A stretch of DNA of 64,000 nucleotides, taken from assembly GCF_003058195.1 (NCBI RefSeq), contig NZ_QBUH01000002.1, positions 558,001-622,000 of the forward strand. The letters are read 5' to 3'. A program made the position numbers and the translations under genes. Shown piece after piece: positions 25,369 through 34,906 of the stretch (the stretch's first letter is position 1; every line of letters begins with the position of its first letter). Under the pieces are notes generated by a model. The model saw nothing but the letters and a program-made list of their open reading frames with translations. It was not told the origin of the DNA and ran no database searches. Source of the DNA: Elizabethkingia sp. YR214 (GTDB lineage: Bacteria; Bacteroidota; Bacteroidia; Flavobacteriales; Weeksellaceae).

Positions 25369-27843
25369 ATGAAGTATTTATATATAGCAGCCACACTGGT
25401 AATATCCAGTGTGAAGATCTGCGCACAAGAAAATTTTTCGGGAGAGGTCACGGGCCAGGATGGAAAGAAGATTGGTAACGTACACATCATCATCAAAAAT
25501 AAAGAAGGAGAATATAAAACAACTACCAATCGGGAGGGGAACTTTATTATGACCGGAATCCTGCCAGGCTTATATCATATTAAAGCCAATGCAAAGGCAT
25601 ATGATAGTTATAACCATCAAATAAAAATAGACAGTACAACACCTAAAATATTTATACAACTTTTCAGACAGGCAAACGAAATACAAAATGTTGAAATCTT
25701 GGGACGTTCTTCCAAAAAGTATTATAGTGATTACTCTTTCACTGCGACTAAGATCGCTGCAGACAATAAGGATATTCCGCTTTCCATTTCAACTGTAAGT
25801 AAAGAGTTAATGGCCGATAAACAGGCTTATCAGTTGGGAGATGCGGTAAAGATGGCAAGTAGTGTAACACCTATTAGTTACTATAACCAGTTTAGTATCC
25901 GCGGTATTGCACAGAATGAAGAAGGAACCATTATCAATGGTATGCGTACCCGACAGTATTATTTTATACAGCCTATTACCAGTAATCTGGAAAAGATAGA
26001 AGTAATAAAAGGACCGGCAAGTGCTACTATGGGAAGTGTAGATCCGGGAGGAAGTATTGTCCTGATTACGAAGAAACCATTAAAAACAACAAGGAGAGAG
26101 GTAAGTATAAGTGCAGGCAGTTTTAGTACCATAAGAGGAACAATGGATTTTACCGGACCTTTGGATCAGGATAAAACATTATTATATCGTTTTAATGCTG
26201 CTTATACGGAAGCAAAAAGCTTCAGAGACCTACAGTCTCAAAAAGCAATATTGATATCTCCATCCTTTTCTTATATCCCAAATGATAAGACAGCCATTAA
26301 TGTAGAGATGATCTACAATGATTCTAATGGAAGAATAGACAGGGGACAGCCTATCTTTGGGGCAAAAGATGGAGCTACAGATCTCCGCAGTACACCTATA
26401 AGTTTTAATCTGGGTGCAGTAGACGATTATTTCAAATCGAGGGAACTAATCATTATGTCCAATTTCACACATAAGCTTACCGATAAGATTAGTATCAATG
26501 CTTCTTATATGAAGCAAACCTGGAAAGAAGATTTACAGGAACACAGAACAACCAATGCTTTTGCAGTAGATAAGGATAATAAACCTATTCCAACACTTGC
26601 TGCAATGCAGATGGTACAGCGCGATCAGTTCTGGAATACTGATAATCTGAATACTTATCTGACATTTGATGTAAAAACTGGTCCCCTGCAACATAAGATT
26701 CTGGCAGGTTATGATTACCTCAGCACTCATAAACACAAAGGCGGAGCACAAAATACAGCAAGGGGATATCTGCTGACCAATGGAAAAACAGCATCGTCTT
26801 ACGATCCAAAGAATGCTGATGCCTATCAAATGATTACTGTAGATGGTATCACAATGCCAAAGCCAAATGTAGAACACTTCAATCTGGCGAACCCTGTATA
26901 TAATATAAAAAATACAAGCGAATATATATTTGCCAAGGCAGCTTTACCACCCGCATTAATTAGTTCCGGAGGTCTTTATCTGCAGGATCAGATCAAATGG
27001 AACCGGTTCAATTTATTTCTGAGCCTTCGACAGGAATGGTTTCAGGATGTAACAAATTACAAAGAGAACAATGAAATTGTTGTAAAAGATTCAAAACTGA
27101 TCCCAAGAATAGGACTAACCTATACCGTGAATGATAAAATAAATGTATATGCTTCTTATATCGAAGGCTTTCAGCCGCAATCCAATACAGCTTCTTTAGC
27201 TCCGATAACAATTCCATCCGGACGTGCTTTCCAGCCATTGATAAGCAATTCTAAGGAAGTCGGGATGAAAGCAGATTTTTTCAATAAGAAAATTCATGTC
27301 GATCTGGCAATATATGAGATTATCCAGAAAAACATTCTGCTAAATGCCAATGATCCTTCAAATCCTGATTTATTAGTCACAAGAGGAAAGGAGAGGAGCA
27401 GAGGATTCGAAATGGATATTATCGGTTATATTCTACCAAACTGGCAGGTTTATGCTACATATGGTTATAATGATGCCAAAATTGTGGAAGATACCAATCC
27501 TGCATTAGTAGGTGCCAGAAAGCAAAATACGCCAGTTCATAGTGCCAATATATGGCAGAAATACAGTTTTAGTCAGAATAGTATCATGAAGGATTTTGCT
27601 ATTGGATTCGGTATTCAGTACAGTGGAAATAAAGTCCCGATGTATAACCGTTCGTTTTTAGTTCCGGATTATACACTACTAGATGCTGCAATCTATTACA
27701 CTCCAAAACAAGGACATCTGGAGATGGCTCTGAATGTCAATAATCTATTTAACAAAACCTATTGGTTGGGAGCACAGAATTATCTGAGACTCTTCCCCGG
27801 AGCGCCCAGAAATGCAATGCTTACCGCAACCTATAAATTCTAA
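25369..27843 (+). CDS. TonB-dependent siderophore receptor
   Basis: This 824-residue outer-membrane receptor has a signal peptide ending near residue 20 (SSVKICAQ), a carboxypeptidase-regulatory-like domain (about 22-105), and a plug (about 120-235) with FSIRGIAQNEEGTIINGM and IEVIKGPASATMGSVDPGG. A 22-strand barrel follows, ending in a terminal aromatic (ATYKF). The plug closely follows the FhuE/FoxA/FpvA ferric-siderophore type, so ferric hydroxamate uptake is plausible given the siderophore operon 3.4 kb upstream. It sits inside an ABC operon, which is unusual for such receptors. Confidence 0.88.
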   Translation: MKYLYIAATLVISSVKICAQENFSGEVTGQDGKKIGNVHIIIKNKEGEYKTTTNREGNFIMTGILPGLYHIKANAKAYDSYNHQIKIDSTTPKIFIQLFRQANEIQNVEILGRSSKKYYSDYSFTATKIAADNKDIPLSISTVSKELMADKQAYQLGDAVKMASSVTPISYYNQFSIRGIAQNEEGTIINGMRTRQYYFIQPITSNLEKIEVIKGPASATMGSVDPGGSIVLITKKPLKTTRREVSISAGSFSTIRGTMDFTGPLDQDKTLLYRFNAAYTEAKSFRDLQSQKAILISPSFSYIPNDKTAINVEMIYNDSNGRIDRGQPIFGAKDGATDLRSTPISFNLGAVDDYFKSRELIIMSNFTHKLTDKISINASYMKQTWKEDLQEHRTTNAFAVDKDNKPIPTLAAMQMVQRDQFWNTDNLNTYLTFDVKTGPLQHKILAGYDYLSTHKHKGGAQNTARGYLLTNGKTASSYDPKNADAYQMITVDGITMPKPNVEHFNLANPVYNIKNTSEYIFAKAALPPALISSGGLYLQDQIKWNRFNLFLSLRQEWFQDVTNYKENNEIVVKDSKLIPRIGLTYTVNDKINVYASYIEGFQPQSNTASLAPITIPSGRAFQPLISNSKEVGMKADFFNKKIHVDLAIYEIIQKNILLNANDPSNPDLLVTRGKERSRGFEMDIIGYILPNWQVYATYGYNDAKIVEDTNPALVGARKQNTPVHSANIWQKYSFSQNSIMKDFAIGFGIQYSGNKVPMYNRSFLVPDYTLLDAAIYYTPKQGHLEMALNVNNLFNKTYWLGAQNYLRLFPGAPRNAMLTATYKF

Positions 27844-27854
27844 ATCTTGTTTAT

Positions 27855-29303
27855 ATGAGAAAAAATATCATTCGGCTGATTTCCGGACAAGTATGGAAAC
27901 AGTCATTACAAAATAAAGGAATCCTCTTTCTGCTCATTTTACTTATTTGCTTATTTGTATTTGCAGCTTATACGGGCTGGAAAAACTATTCGGTACAGGA
28001 GGAAATAAGAACTGAACATCAGCATGAAGTACGTCAGCAATGGGAAAGCAAACCAGATAAACATCCACACAGGATGGCCCATTATGGCTATCTGATTTTC
28101 CGTCCAAGATATCCGTTAAGCTTTTTTGATTCAGGCCTAGAACGTTATACCGGAAATTCTGTATTTCTGGAAGCTCATAAACAAAATACAGCAAACTTTT
28201 CGGAAGCCGGGTTTTCATCGGGAATGTTACGGTTTGGAGAAATCAGTATTGCAATGATCCTTCAAATTCTGGTTCCATTATTTATCTTTTTCCTTGGGTT
28301 TAGCTGTATCTCTGCAGAAAGGGAAAACAACACCCTGAAAGTACTTCTGAGTCAGGGGGTAAAATGGAAAGAACTTTTGACTGGAAAAATGTTGGGATTA
28401 TTGTCTATAGCCAGCCTCCTGTACTTTCCTGTAATTATAGTTTCAGTAATTTTCTGGCTATCTCTAACTGGCTTCAAAGTTAGTATAGATGAGGTAACAC
28501 GGTTATCATGGATTATCCTTAGTTATTTTGGTTATTTCTTTATTATATGTCTGGTTTGTGTGCTGGTTTCGGCTACAAGTAAAACATCAAAATCATCTTT
28601 AATAAAGTTAATCAGTATCTGGCTTTTATTTATTGTGATTATGCCAAGAGCAGCGCAAGCATTTGGAAGCTATACACATCCGGCGCCTTCCAAAATAGAC
28701 TTTGATACACGGGTGGAAAGTGAGCTGATAAAAGCCGGAGACAGCCATAATCCCGATGATATACACTATAAAGGAATAAAAGATTCTTTGCTAAAAACTT
28801 ATAAAGTAGCCACAGTAGAGGAGTTACCCTTTAATTACAGTGGCTATATTATGGCAGAGGGTGAAAAAATAAGTGCCGGGATCTATAATAAATACTGGAA
28901 TGAGCAGCTACATATCTACGAAAATCAAAATAATGTAAGTACTTATCTCTCATTTATCAACCCGTTTTTGGCCATTCGAAATCTCTCGATGGCACTTACC
29001 GGTTCAGATTTCAATTCGTATGTCAGCTATCAGGAGCAGGTCGAAGAATATCGCTATAAGCTAGCCCAACTAATGAATAAACTGCAAATGGAAAATATCA
29101 GTAACAAAAAGCAGGGAGCAATAGATAAGCCTTACACTATAAGCAAGGATCATTGGAAAGAAATGCCTGATTTCAGGTATCGGTTTATCGGACAAAGGGA
29201 TCTGTTCAAAAATGAAATAAGTGCCATACTATCTCTTATTATCTGGGGAGTAGGCCTCTTATTTTTGATTCATGTTATATCTAAAAAAATAAAAATATAC
29301 TAA
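27855..29303 (+). CDS. ABC-2-type permease, DUF3526 family (first copy)
   Basis: This 482-residue membrane protein has an N-terminal TM, a large periplasmic segment (about 40-125), a cluster of TMs in the middle (about 130-270, including LSQGVKWKELLTGKMLG, a coupling-type stretch), a second soluble segment and a C-terminal TM. This is the DUF3526/ABC-2 permease layout. It starts 11 bases after the receptor gene and 3 bases before a paralogous permease, so the two likely form a heterodimer driven by the ATPase at 24656. Substrate unknown. Confidence 0.8.
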   Translation: MRKNIIRLISGQVWKQSLQNKGILFLLILLICLFVFAAYTGWKNYSVQEEIRTEHQHEVRQQWESKPDKHPHRMAHYGYLIFRPRYPLSFFDSGLERYTGNSVFLEAHKQNTANFSEAGFSSGMLRFGEISIAMILQILVPLFIFFLGFSCISAERENNTLKVLLSQGVKWKELLTGKMLGLLSIASLLYFPVIIVSVIFWLSLTGFKVSIDEVTRLSWIILSYFGYFFIICLVCVLVSATSKTSKSSLIKLISIWLLFIVIMPRAAQAFGSYTHPAPSKIDFDTRVESELIKAGDSHNPDDIHYKGIKDSLLKTYKVATVEELPFNYSGYIMAEGEKISAGIYNKYWNEQLHIYENQNNVSTYLSFINPFLAIRNLSMALTGSDFNSYVSYQEQVEEYRYKLAQLMNKLQMENISNKKQGAIDKPYTISKDHWKEMPDFRYRFIGQRDLFKNEISAILSLIIWGVGLLFLIHVISKKIKIY

Positions 29304-29306
29304 GCT

Positions 29307-30653
29307 ATGTACCTATTATTATTTAAAAACTTCTTCCGCTCCCGGTCAGCTTACCTTGGATTGGCTTTTTTACTATTATCAGGTATGGTAAGCATCTATA
29401 TTGGTAAACAGTTTATAGACAAGCAAGAAAACAATATTGAACATACGGCCAAATATCAGCAGGATCATATACAGCGCTATGTCAAATATTTTGACAAAGA
29501 AGCAGGTTTACTGCTATATTACCTGAAGTTTGGGCTGGTAAATAATACAGATAATTTAAATGCTCTTTCTGTAGGACAACGTGATATTAATCCATCTGTA
29601 CAAAGCCTAACGATTAGAAATCTTGAAGGTCAGAAATATGATACCGATCTCAACAATCCTGTAAGTCTGCTTTTTGGAAATCTGGACTTGGGTTTTGTTA
29701 TAATATTCCTGTTCCCGTTAGTAATTATTTCTTTCTGTTATAATCTGCTATCTGAAGAGAAAGAGGAGAGTACCTGGGTATTGGTATCTGTACAGTCTGC
29801 AAAGCCAATGAAGATTCTTTTCCAGAAGTTACTCGTACGGTTTATTTCAGTTATTGGAGTATTTATGGTTTTAATGATTCTGGCATTCATAATTCTTGAT
29901 CTGGATTTTAATACAGCATTTTTTGGTTTTATTTCAGTGTCTTTGTTCTATCTGAGTTTTTGGTTCACTCTAAGCTTCTGGATTGTATCTATGAAAAAGA
30001 ATTCCAGTATCAATGCGGCAAGCCTGCTTTCATTCTGGATTATACTAATTATTGTATTGCCTGCACTTCTGAATAATTTTATTATAAACAGATATCCGCT
30101 GCCGGAAGCATTGGATACAGTAATAGAGCAAAGAGAAGGCTATCATGCAAAATGGGACACAGATAAAAAAGCTACTATGGAGAAATTCTATAAACATTAT
30201 CCTCAGTTTTCTTCTTTCGGATATCCAAAGGAGAGCTTTAATTGGCTATGGTATTATGCTATGCAGCAAATGGGTGATGATGAATCCAAAGCACAGTCTG
30301 ATCAGTTGGTTCATAAATTATGGAAACGTGAAAAAATGAGCCGGAGTCTCTCTTTTTTCATTCCGGGATTACATACCCAGTTTCAGTTCAATGATCTTAC
30401 CCATTCGGGGCTTAGCAATCAGTTAAAGTTTATGCAGGCCACAGGTAAGTTTCATGAGAAAATGCGGCTTTATTTCTATCCTAAAATTTTTGCCAATGAA
30501 CCAGTAAATAATCTAAACTGGGATTCCTTTCAGCCGGAGCACTATCATGAAGATTTTCAGCCCAACTGGTGGGCGATGCTCGGGCCTTTATTTATTTTTA
30601 GTTTATTATTAGGCATACTCACGATGCAAAATTTCAGAAAACCTGTTCTGTAA
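29307..30653 (+). CDS. ABC-2-type permease, DUF3526 family (second copy)
   Basis: This 448-residue protein has the same topology as its upstream neighbour: N-terminal TM (AYLGLAFLLLSGMVSIYIG), periplasmic region, a mid-protein TM block with LLSEEKEESTWVLVSVQSAKP, a long soluble loop and a last TM. Tandem DUF3526 permeases with one ATPase and a TonB receptor recur in Bacteroidota; their cargo is not established to my knowledge. It is the last gene of the run and is followed by a terminator. Confidence 0.8.
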   Translation: MYLLLFKNFFRSRSAYLGLAFLLLSGMVSIYIGKQFIDKQENNIEHTAKYQQDHIQRYVKYFDKEAGLLLYYLKFGLVNNTDNLNALSVGQRDINPSVQSLTIRNLEGQKYDTDLNNPVSLLFGNLDLGFVIIFLFPLVIISFCYNLLSEEKEESTWVLVSVQSAKPMKILFQKLLVRFISVIGVFMVLMILAFIILDLDFNTAFFGFISVSLFYLSFWFTLSFWIVSMKKNSSINAASLLSFWIILIIVLPALLNNFIINRYPLPEALDTVIEQREGYHAKWDTDKKATMEKFYKHYPQFSSFGYPKESFNWLWYYAMQQMGDDESKAQSDQLVHKLWKREKMSRSLSFFIPGLHTQFQFNDLTHSGLSNQLKFMQATGKFHEKMRLYFYPKIFANEPVNNLNWDSFQPEHYHEDFQPNWWAMLGPLFIFSLLLGILTMQNFRKPVL

Positions 30654-30660
30654 AAATATG

Positions 30661-30687
30661 GCCTCACAAATCATAAGTTTGTGAGGC
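30661..30687 (+). terminator. Terminator after ABC/receptor operon
   Basis: Perfect 10-bp arms GCCTCACAAA / TTTGTGAGGC with a 7-nt loop are followed by TTTTATAATA, 7 bases after the permease stop. Convergent genes flank it, so it may act both ways. Confidence 0.85.
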
Positions 30688-30715
30688 TTTTATAATATAT
30701 ATTATACTATATCAA

Positions 30716-31405
30716 CTATGTAATAATCAGTCGGTAACCAACTGACCTGACATTTAAAATATTAATCCGAGGATCTTTCGACAACAGTTTACGCAACTTG
30801 GAAATGAAGACATCCAGACTACGTCCGTTGAAGAAATTATCATCTCCCCAAAGGTCTATAAGGGTTTTATCCCGAAATAACATTCCATTTTCACCTGTAG
30901 CCAGTCTGTGGAGAATTTCTCCGGATTTTGGAGAAAGATTAAAATACTCATCCTTATACTTTAGTTTAAGCGTGTAGGGGTTGTATTCGTAATCACCAAT
31001 TTTCACGGGCTTTATGATTGGTACTGCTGTAGCTTTTATATTTTTAAACAGTCTGTTGATTCTGGCCACAAGCTCTTCAATACTAAAAGGCTTGCGCATA
31101 TAATCATCTGCACCTATAGAGAAGCCTTTTAATACATCCTCTGTTAATACACGTGCAGAAAGAAGAATCAACGGAATAGTATTACCTTGCTCTCTTATCA
31201 CTTTCAAAAAAGAATAACCATCTAACTTTGGCATCATAATATCTGCGATTACAATATCAAAATCCTGATTTTGTATCGCCAAAAGTCCTTCCTCTCCATT
31301 ATTGACCCATTTTACAATAAACCCTTCTCTCTTCAGAAATTCGTAGGTTAGTTCCCCCAGATCAGTATCGTCTTCTAAATATAATATTCTGACTTTATTA
31401 TTCAT
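30716..31405 (-). CDS. OmpR-family response regulator
   Basis: This 229-residue regulator has a receiver domain (about 5-118) with acidic pocket EDD (11-13), phospho-acceptor Asp55 in ADIMMP, conserved Ser/Thr and Lys (LLSARV, MRKPFS), then an OmpR winged helix (about 132-228, LSPKSGEILHRLA and GRSLDVFISKLRKLL). Its start overlaps the kinase gene by 8 bases, so the pair is co-translated. Targets are unknown; the convergent ABC/receptor operon and the protease gene are the nearest candidates. Confidence 0.9.
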   Translation of the reverse strand: MNNKVRILYLEDDTDLGELTYEFLKREGFIVKWVNNGEEGLLAIQNQDFDIVIADIMMPKLDGYSFLKVIREQGNTIPLILLSARVLTEDVLKGFSIGADDYMRKPFSIEELVARINRLFKNIKATAVPIIKPVKIGDYEYNPYTLKLKYKDEYFNLSPKSGEILHRLATGENGMLFRDKTLIDLWGDDNFFNGRSLDVFISKLRKLLSKDPRINILNVRSVGYRLIIT

Positions 31406-32756
31406 ACGATGGGATATTTAATTCTATAGTTGTGCCTTCCGGTGTAGTATGCAACAAACGAATATTTCCGTTCTGCTTTTTTAACGAACTCTTTACAAAA
31501 CTTAATCCCAGACCAAATCCTTTCACATCATGCAAATCATTATTCATAATTCTGAAATATGGCTCAAAAATTTCTTTTTCATATTTCCGGGGAATACCAA
31601 TACCGTTATCTTGTATGGTTATGATAATCCGATTATTCTTTTTAACTGCCAAAACACTTATGACAGGCTTTTTATCAGAATATTTCAGAGAATTATCATA
31701 CAGATTGGTAAATATCTGTTTTAGCTGTTCGTAATTGCCTTTTATATTAATATTCTCATTAATATCCATCAACCTTATCTCTGCCTGTTTATCTTCTGTA
31801 ATAACCGAAAGGCTATCCTGAACTTCATGTAATAAGGACAATAAATTTACAGAATTCAGATCAATTTTCCCTGTAGCTTCATCCGCTCTGGCATTTTGCA
31901 GGATTGCTTCTACCAGAGAAGAAAGTTTATTGGCTGCTCGCTGAATAATATGGGCATATTTTTTTGCACCTTCAGGTTCGTTTGTAATATTATATTTTTC
32001 CAGACCTTCGGCTGCAATCAATATCGTAGACACAGGAATTTTAAGCTCATGTGTCATATTGCGGGTAAACACTTCTTTATTTCTCAGGAGTCTCTGATTA
32101 AGCAACAAATTGCGGTATATAATAAAAAGTGTCCCAATAAAAAGAATCATATAGAATACGGAAAACAAAATTGCCCATGATATAGAATAGATAGTAGTGG
32201 CAAATAAGTTCTTAATATGAATACTAAAGGTTCCTTTGCCATACAATTTATTAACCTCTTCTGTTGTATTTTCTGTATAAACAGTCTGCCCTGTGGGATA
32301 TGTACTTATAACTTGTTTAGCTTTATTATAAACAATAATATCTCCGTATCTAAATAGGACCGGCATAGATTTCTTTATTGAAGAATAGAGCAGACTATCG
32401 ATTTTCAGGTCCGGAACATTAAACTTTTTTATCTGCTCAGAATTTTTCAAATTACTAGATTCTAAAACAATAACCTCTGCATTTTTATTTGTTTTATAGC
32501 TCTCCTTTACAGAACCATCCTGTTTCCCAAGAGCAGATTTAATCCCTGGATTTTTTGCAAGTTCGTCCATCAGTTTATTAAGTAGGATTTGTTGCATTTC
32601 TACCTTTGTCTGATCCAGCAACTCTTGCTTCTTGGTCTGAAAAGTATTCCATAGCCAATAACCCTGAAAGGTAAAGACGACAACTACAGTCAATATTAAA
32701 AGCTGCTTCCCAAAATGAATAAAAAAGTTATACATGAAATTTGTATTTCTATACAC
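31398..32756 (-). CDS. Membrane sensor histidine kinase
   Basis: This 452-residue kinase has TM1 near residues 15-33, a periplasmic sensor of about 150 residues, TM2 near 190-215, then a DHp domain with phospho-acceptor His236 in NMTHELKIP. The HATPase_c domain has N-box NLYDNSLKYS, G1 DNGIGIP and G2 GFGLGLSFVK. It is the partner of the response regulator that it overlaps. The periplasmic domain shows no recognisable ligand fold. Divergent from the aspartyl protease gene across 122 bases. Confidence 0.9.
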   Translation of the reverse strand: MYRNTNFMYNFFIHFGKQLLILTVVVVFTFQGYWLWNTFQTKKQELLDQTKVEMQQILLNKLMDELAKNPGIKSALGKQDGSVKESYKTNKNAEVIVLESSNLKNSEQIKKFNVPDLKIDSLLYSSIKKSMPVLFRYGDIIVYNKAKQVISTYPTGQTVYTENTTEEVNKLYGKGTFSIHIKNLFATTIYSISWAILFSVFYMILFIGTLFIIYRNLLLNQRLLRNKEVFTRNMTHELKIPVSTILIAAEGLEKYNITNEPEGAKKYAHIIQRAANKLSSLVEAILQNARADEATGKIDLNSVNLLSLLHEVQDSLSVITEDKQAEIRLMDINENINIKGNYEQLKQIFTNLYDNSLKYSDKKPVISVLAVKKNNRIIITIQDNGIGIPRKYEKEIFEPYFRIMNNDLHDVKGFGLGLSFVKSSLKKQNGNIRLLHTTPEGTTIELNIPSYE

Positions 32757-32878
32757 CGAAATTACATATTATGAGTTGTAATAAAATAATCTGATAACAT
32801 TATTTAACACTAGATAACTATTGGATAACTAAGATATTCCTGTTTTTATCAAAAATTTGCAGTGATAAAAAAAGAATT

Positions 32879-34072
32879 ATGAAATCAGTATTAAAAAACA
32901 CAGGGCTTTTGTTTACTCTTCTATTCGCCCTTATTACATCGGCACAAGAAGTAAAGCTTCCTTTCGAACTATCAAAGGACAACAAATCTATATTTATAAA
33001 ACTGCCCATGGAAAACCAGAAAGACAGCCTGGTTTTCTTTTTCGATACAGGGGCTGCTACTACATTGTTAGATAAGAAAATGGCCGATAAATATAACCTT
33101 AAGGCAAATCATAAAACAGAAGTAGCCGGAGCTGGTGGGAAAAAAGTCTATGATGTATTGACAAATCAAAAAATATTTCTGGACAGGAATAACCATGTAG
33201 AAACTAACATTGTATTTGATGATTTGTCAAGACTCAGTACATTATATGATAGGAATTTCGATGGAATTATTGGCGCTGCAATTCTGAAGAAATATCTTAC
33301 GAAATTTGATTTTGAAACACATACAATGTATTTATATAAATTCGGTGAACCTCTGGACAATACAGGATATGAAAAGATTGACTTTGAATTTTATTCGGGG
33401 GGAATACCTAGATTTCCCATCACGTTTGAATTAAAAAATAAAGAAAAATTTTCAGGCGACATCCTATTTGACAGTGGCGCATCACTTTCTCTTCTGGTAA
33501 ATGCTCCTTACAAGGAGAAAAATAATCTACTAAGCAAGATGAGTAGAAAAATAACATACAGCAGTAGTAATCTGAGCAATAAAACAAATTACAGTAAAGG
33601 TCTTATTGAAAGTATCCAACTGGGTAATACTAGAATTGAACATAAAAATTTAGGCATTTTGTTCTCTTCGGATAAGCAAGGTGTGAGTTCTGAGAATGGT
33701 CTGCTAGGTATATTGGGTAGCGAAATTATTAACAGATTCAACTTTATATTGGATTATAAAAATAAAAAACTTTATCTAAAGCCTAACTCTCTTTTTCATA
33801 ACGAATTTGAAATGCCAATTAGTCCTATATCTTTAAAGTATAGTGATGATAGAAATGAAATCAGAATATCCAGTATTATGGAAAATACAGATGCTTATAA
33901 AAAAGGGTTGAAAGAAGACCAGAAAATTATATCTATCAATAATATTGTAAGTAATGATATTGAAACATATAGGCAATTACTGAAGCAAAAAAATAAAAAA
34001 GTAATAATCAAATACAAGGACAGTGATAATAAGATCAAAACTGTAAAGTTTAAACTAAAGGAACTACTTTAA
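32879..34072 (+). CDS. Exported double retropepsin-like aspartyl protease with PDZ domain
   Basis: This 397-residue protein has a signal peptide (cleavage near residue 22, ITSAQ), then two retropepsin-like modules. The first has FDTGAATTLL (Asp56) and the second FDSGASLSLL (Asp198), each followed downstream by a hydrophobic-Gly motif (GIIGAAIL and GLLGILGSEI). A PDZ domain occupies about 300-390 (KKGLKEDQKIISINNI). Two D-[ST]-G motifs in one chain mean a single polypeptide could form a complete active site. Likely periplasmic or lipid-face protein processing. Divergent from the two-component system. Confidence 0.8.
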   Translation: MKSVLKNTGLLFTLLFALITSAQEVKLPFELSKDNKSIFIKLPMENQKDSLVFFFDTGAATTLLDKKMADKYNLKANHKTEVAGAGGKKVYDVLTNQKIFLDRNNHVETNIVFDDLSRLSTLYDRNFDGIIGAAILKKYLTKFDFETHTMYLYKFGEPLDNTGYEKIDFEFYSGGIPRFPITFELKNKEKFSGDILFDSGASLSLLVNAPYKEKNNLLSKMSRKITYSSSNLSNKTNYSKGLIESIQLGNTRIEHKNLGILFSSDKQGVSSENGLLGILGSEIINRFNFILDYKNKKLYLKPNSLFHNEFEMPISPISLKYSDDRNEIRISSIMENTDAYKKGLKEDQKIISINNIVSNDIETYRQLLKQKNKKVIIKYKDSDNKIKTVKFKLKELL

Positions 34073-34097
34073 ATTACAAATATTTTAATTAAAAAAA

Positions 34098-34129
34098 CAA
34101 ATAGCAGCTTTATAATAAGCTGCTATTTG
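34098..34129 (+). terminator. Terminator after aspartyl protease gene
   Basis: Perfect 13-bp arms CAAATAGCAGCTT / AAGCTGCTATTTG with a 6-nt loop lie 25 bases after the stop. The A-run on the left and weak U-run on the right suggest it works best with the hairpin's strength alone. Confidence 0.75.
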
Positions 34130-34323
34130 CATATAAACAGAAATATATGAATAAAGGAATTAATCCATTTTTATTAATTTTTAATCAAAGAAAATTACAC
34201 ACATTACCTTATAGTATAATTATATAGATACAATAATTAGCCAGAAAAAAGTTTAGTTCTCGATCCGGAAGAAATATTATAGAAATTACCTAATAATTTT
34301 AAAGCCGGCGGACCACACTGTGA

Positions 34324-34863
34324 TTATTTTTTTATAGCAATTTTAATCAAAAGATCCAGCTTCTTTTTATATTCCTGAGATATAACACCAGCCTTTCCTT
34401 CTTCATAAAGACCGCTTCTGGCAATAGGAACACTAAAAGGAAGAGTCCATGCTCTTAATGACTTTGCAATAGCATCCATGGCATTAATCCCTTGCATTGC
34501 CTGCACACCATCTGCCCAGCAAACCAATCCTACTTTTCTGTCTGTAAGATAGGGTTCCTCATTTTTCGCACTTACTTCCAACCAATCCAAACAGTTCTTC
34601 ATAACTCCGGGAATGCTTCCATGATAGAGTGGTGCCAACCAGAAATGAACATCTGCTTCCAGAAATAGTTTATTCATAATCTCTACACCATGAGGCACAT
34701 TTTTCAGTGTTGTATCATATAAAGGGATTCCACTGTCTACAAGATTGAATATTTTGGTTTCCACACCAGATTCTTTCAGTTTTTCCGAAATATAATCCGA
34801 AAGTGCTCCGGAGGTAGACAAAGGTTTTCTTTCCAGAGCTCCGTTAAATATTATTGCTTTCAT
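34324..34863 (-). CDS. NAD(P)H-dependent FMN reductase family protein
   Basis: This 179-residue flavodoxin-like protein has the FMN phosphate-loop region (FNGALERKPLSTSGALSDY), the APLYHGSIPGVMKNCLDWL motif that marks the NADPH-dependent FMN reductase/azoreductase-like family, and a CWADGVQAMQGINAM stretch. It catalyses NAD(P)H-driven flavin or quinone reduction. Its physiological substrate is unknown; the neighbourhood of SOD and an Fe-S regulator suggests a redox-stress role. It follows DUF2480 by 43 bases on the same strand. Confidence 0.82.
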   Translation of the reverse strand: MKAIIFNGALERKPLSTSGALSDYISEKLKESGVETKIFNLVDSGIPLYDTTLKNVPHGVEIMNKLFLEADVHFWLAPLYHGSIPGVMKNCLDWLEVSAKNEEPYLTDRKVGLVCWADGVQAMQGINAMDAIAKSLRAWTLPFSVPIARSGLYEEGKAGVISQEYKKKLDLLIKIAIKK

Positions 34864-34906
34864 TAGTATATATAATATAATTTGATATTCCGCAAAATAT
34901 CAGCTT

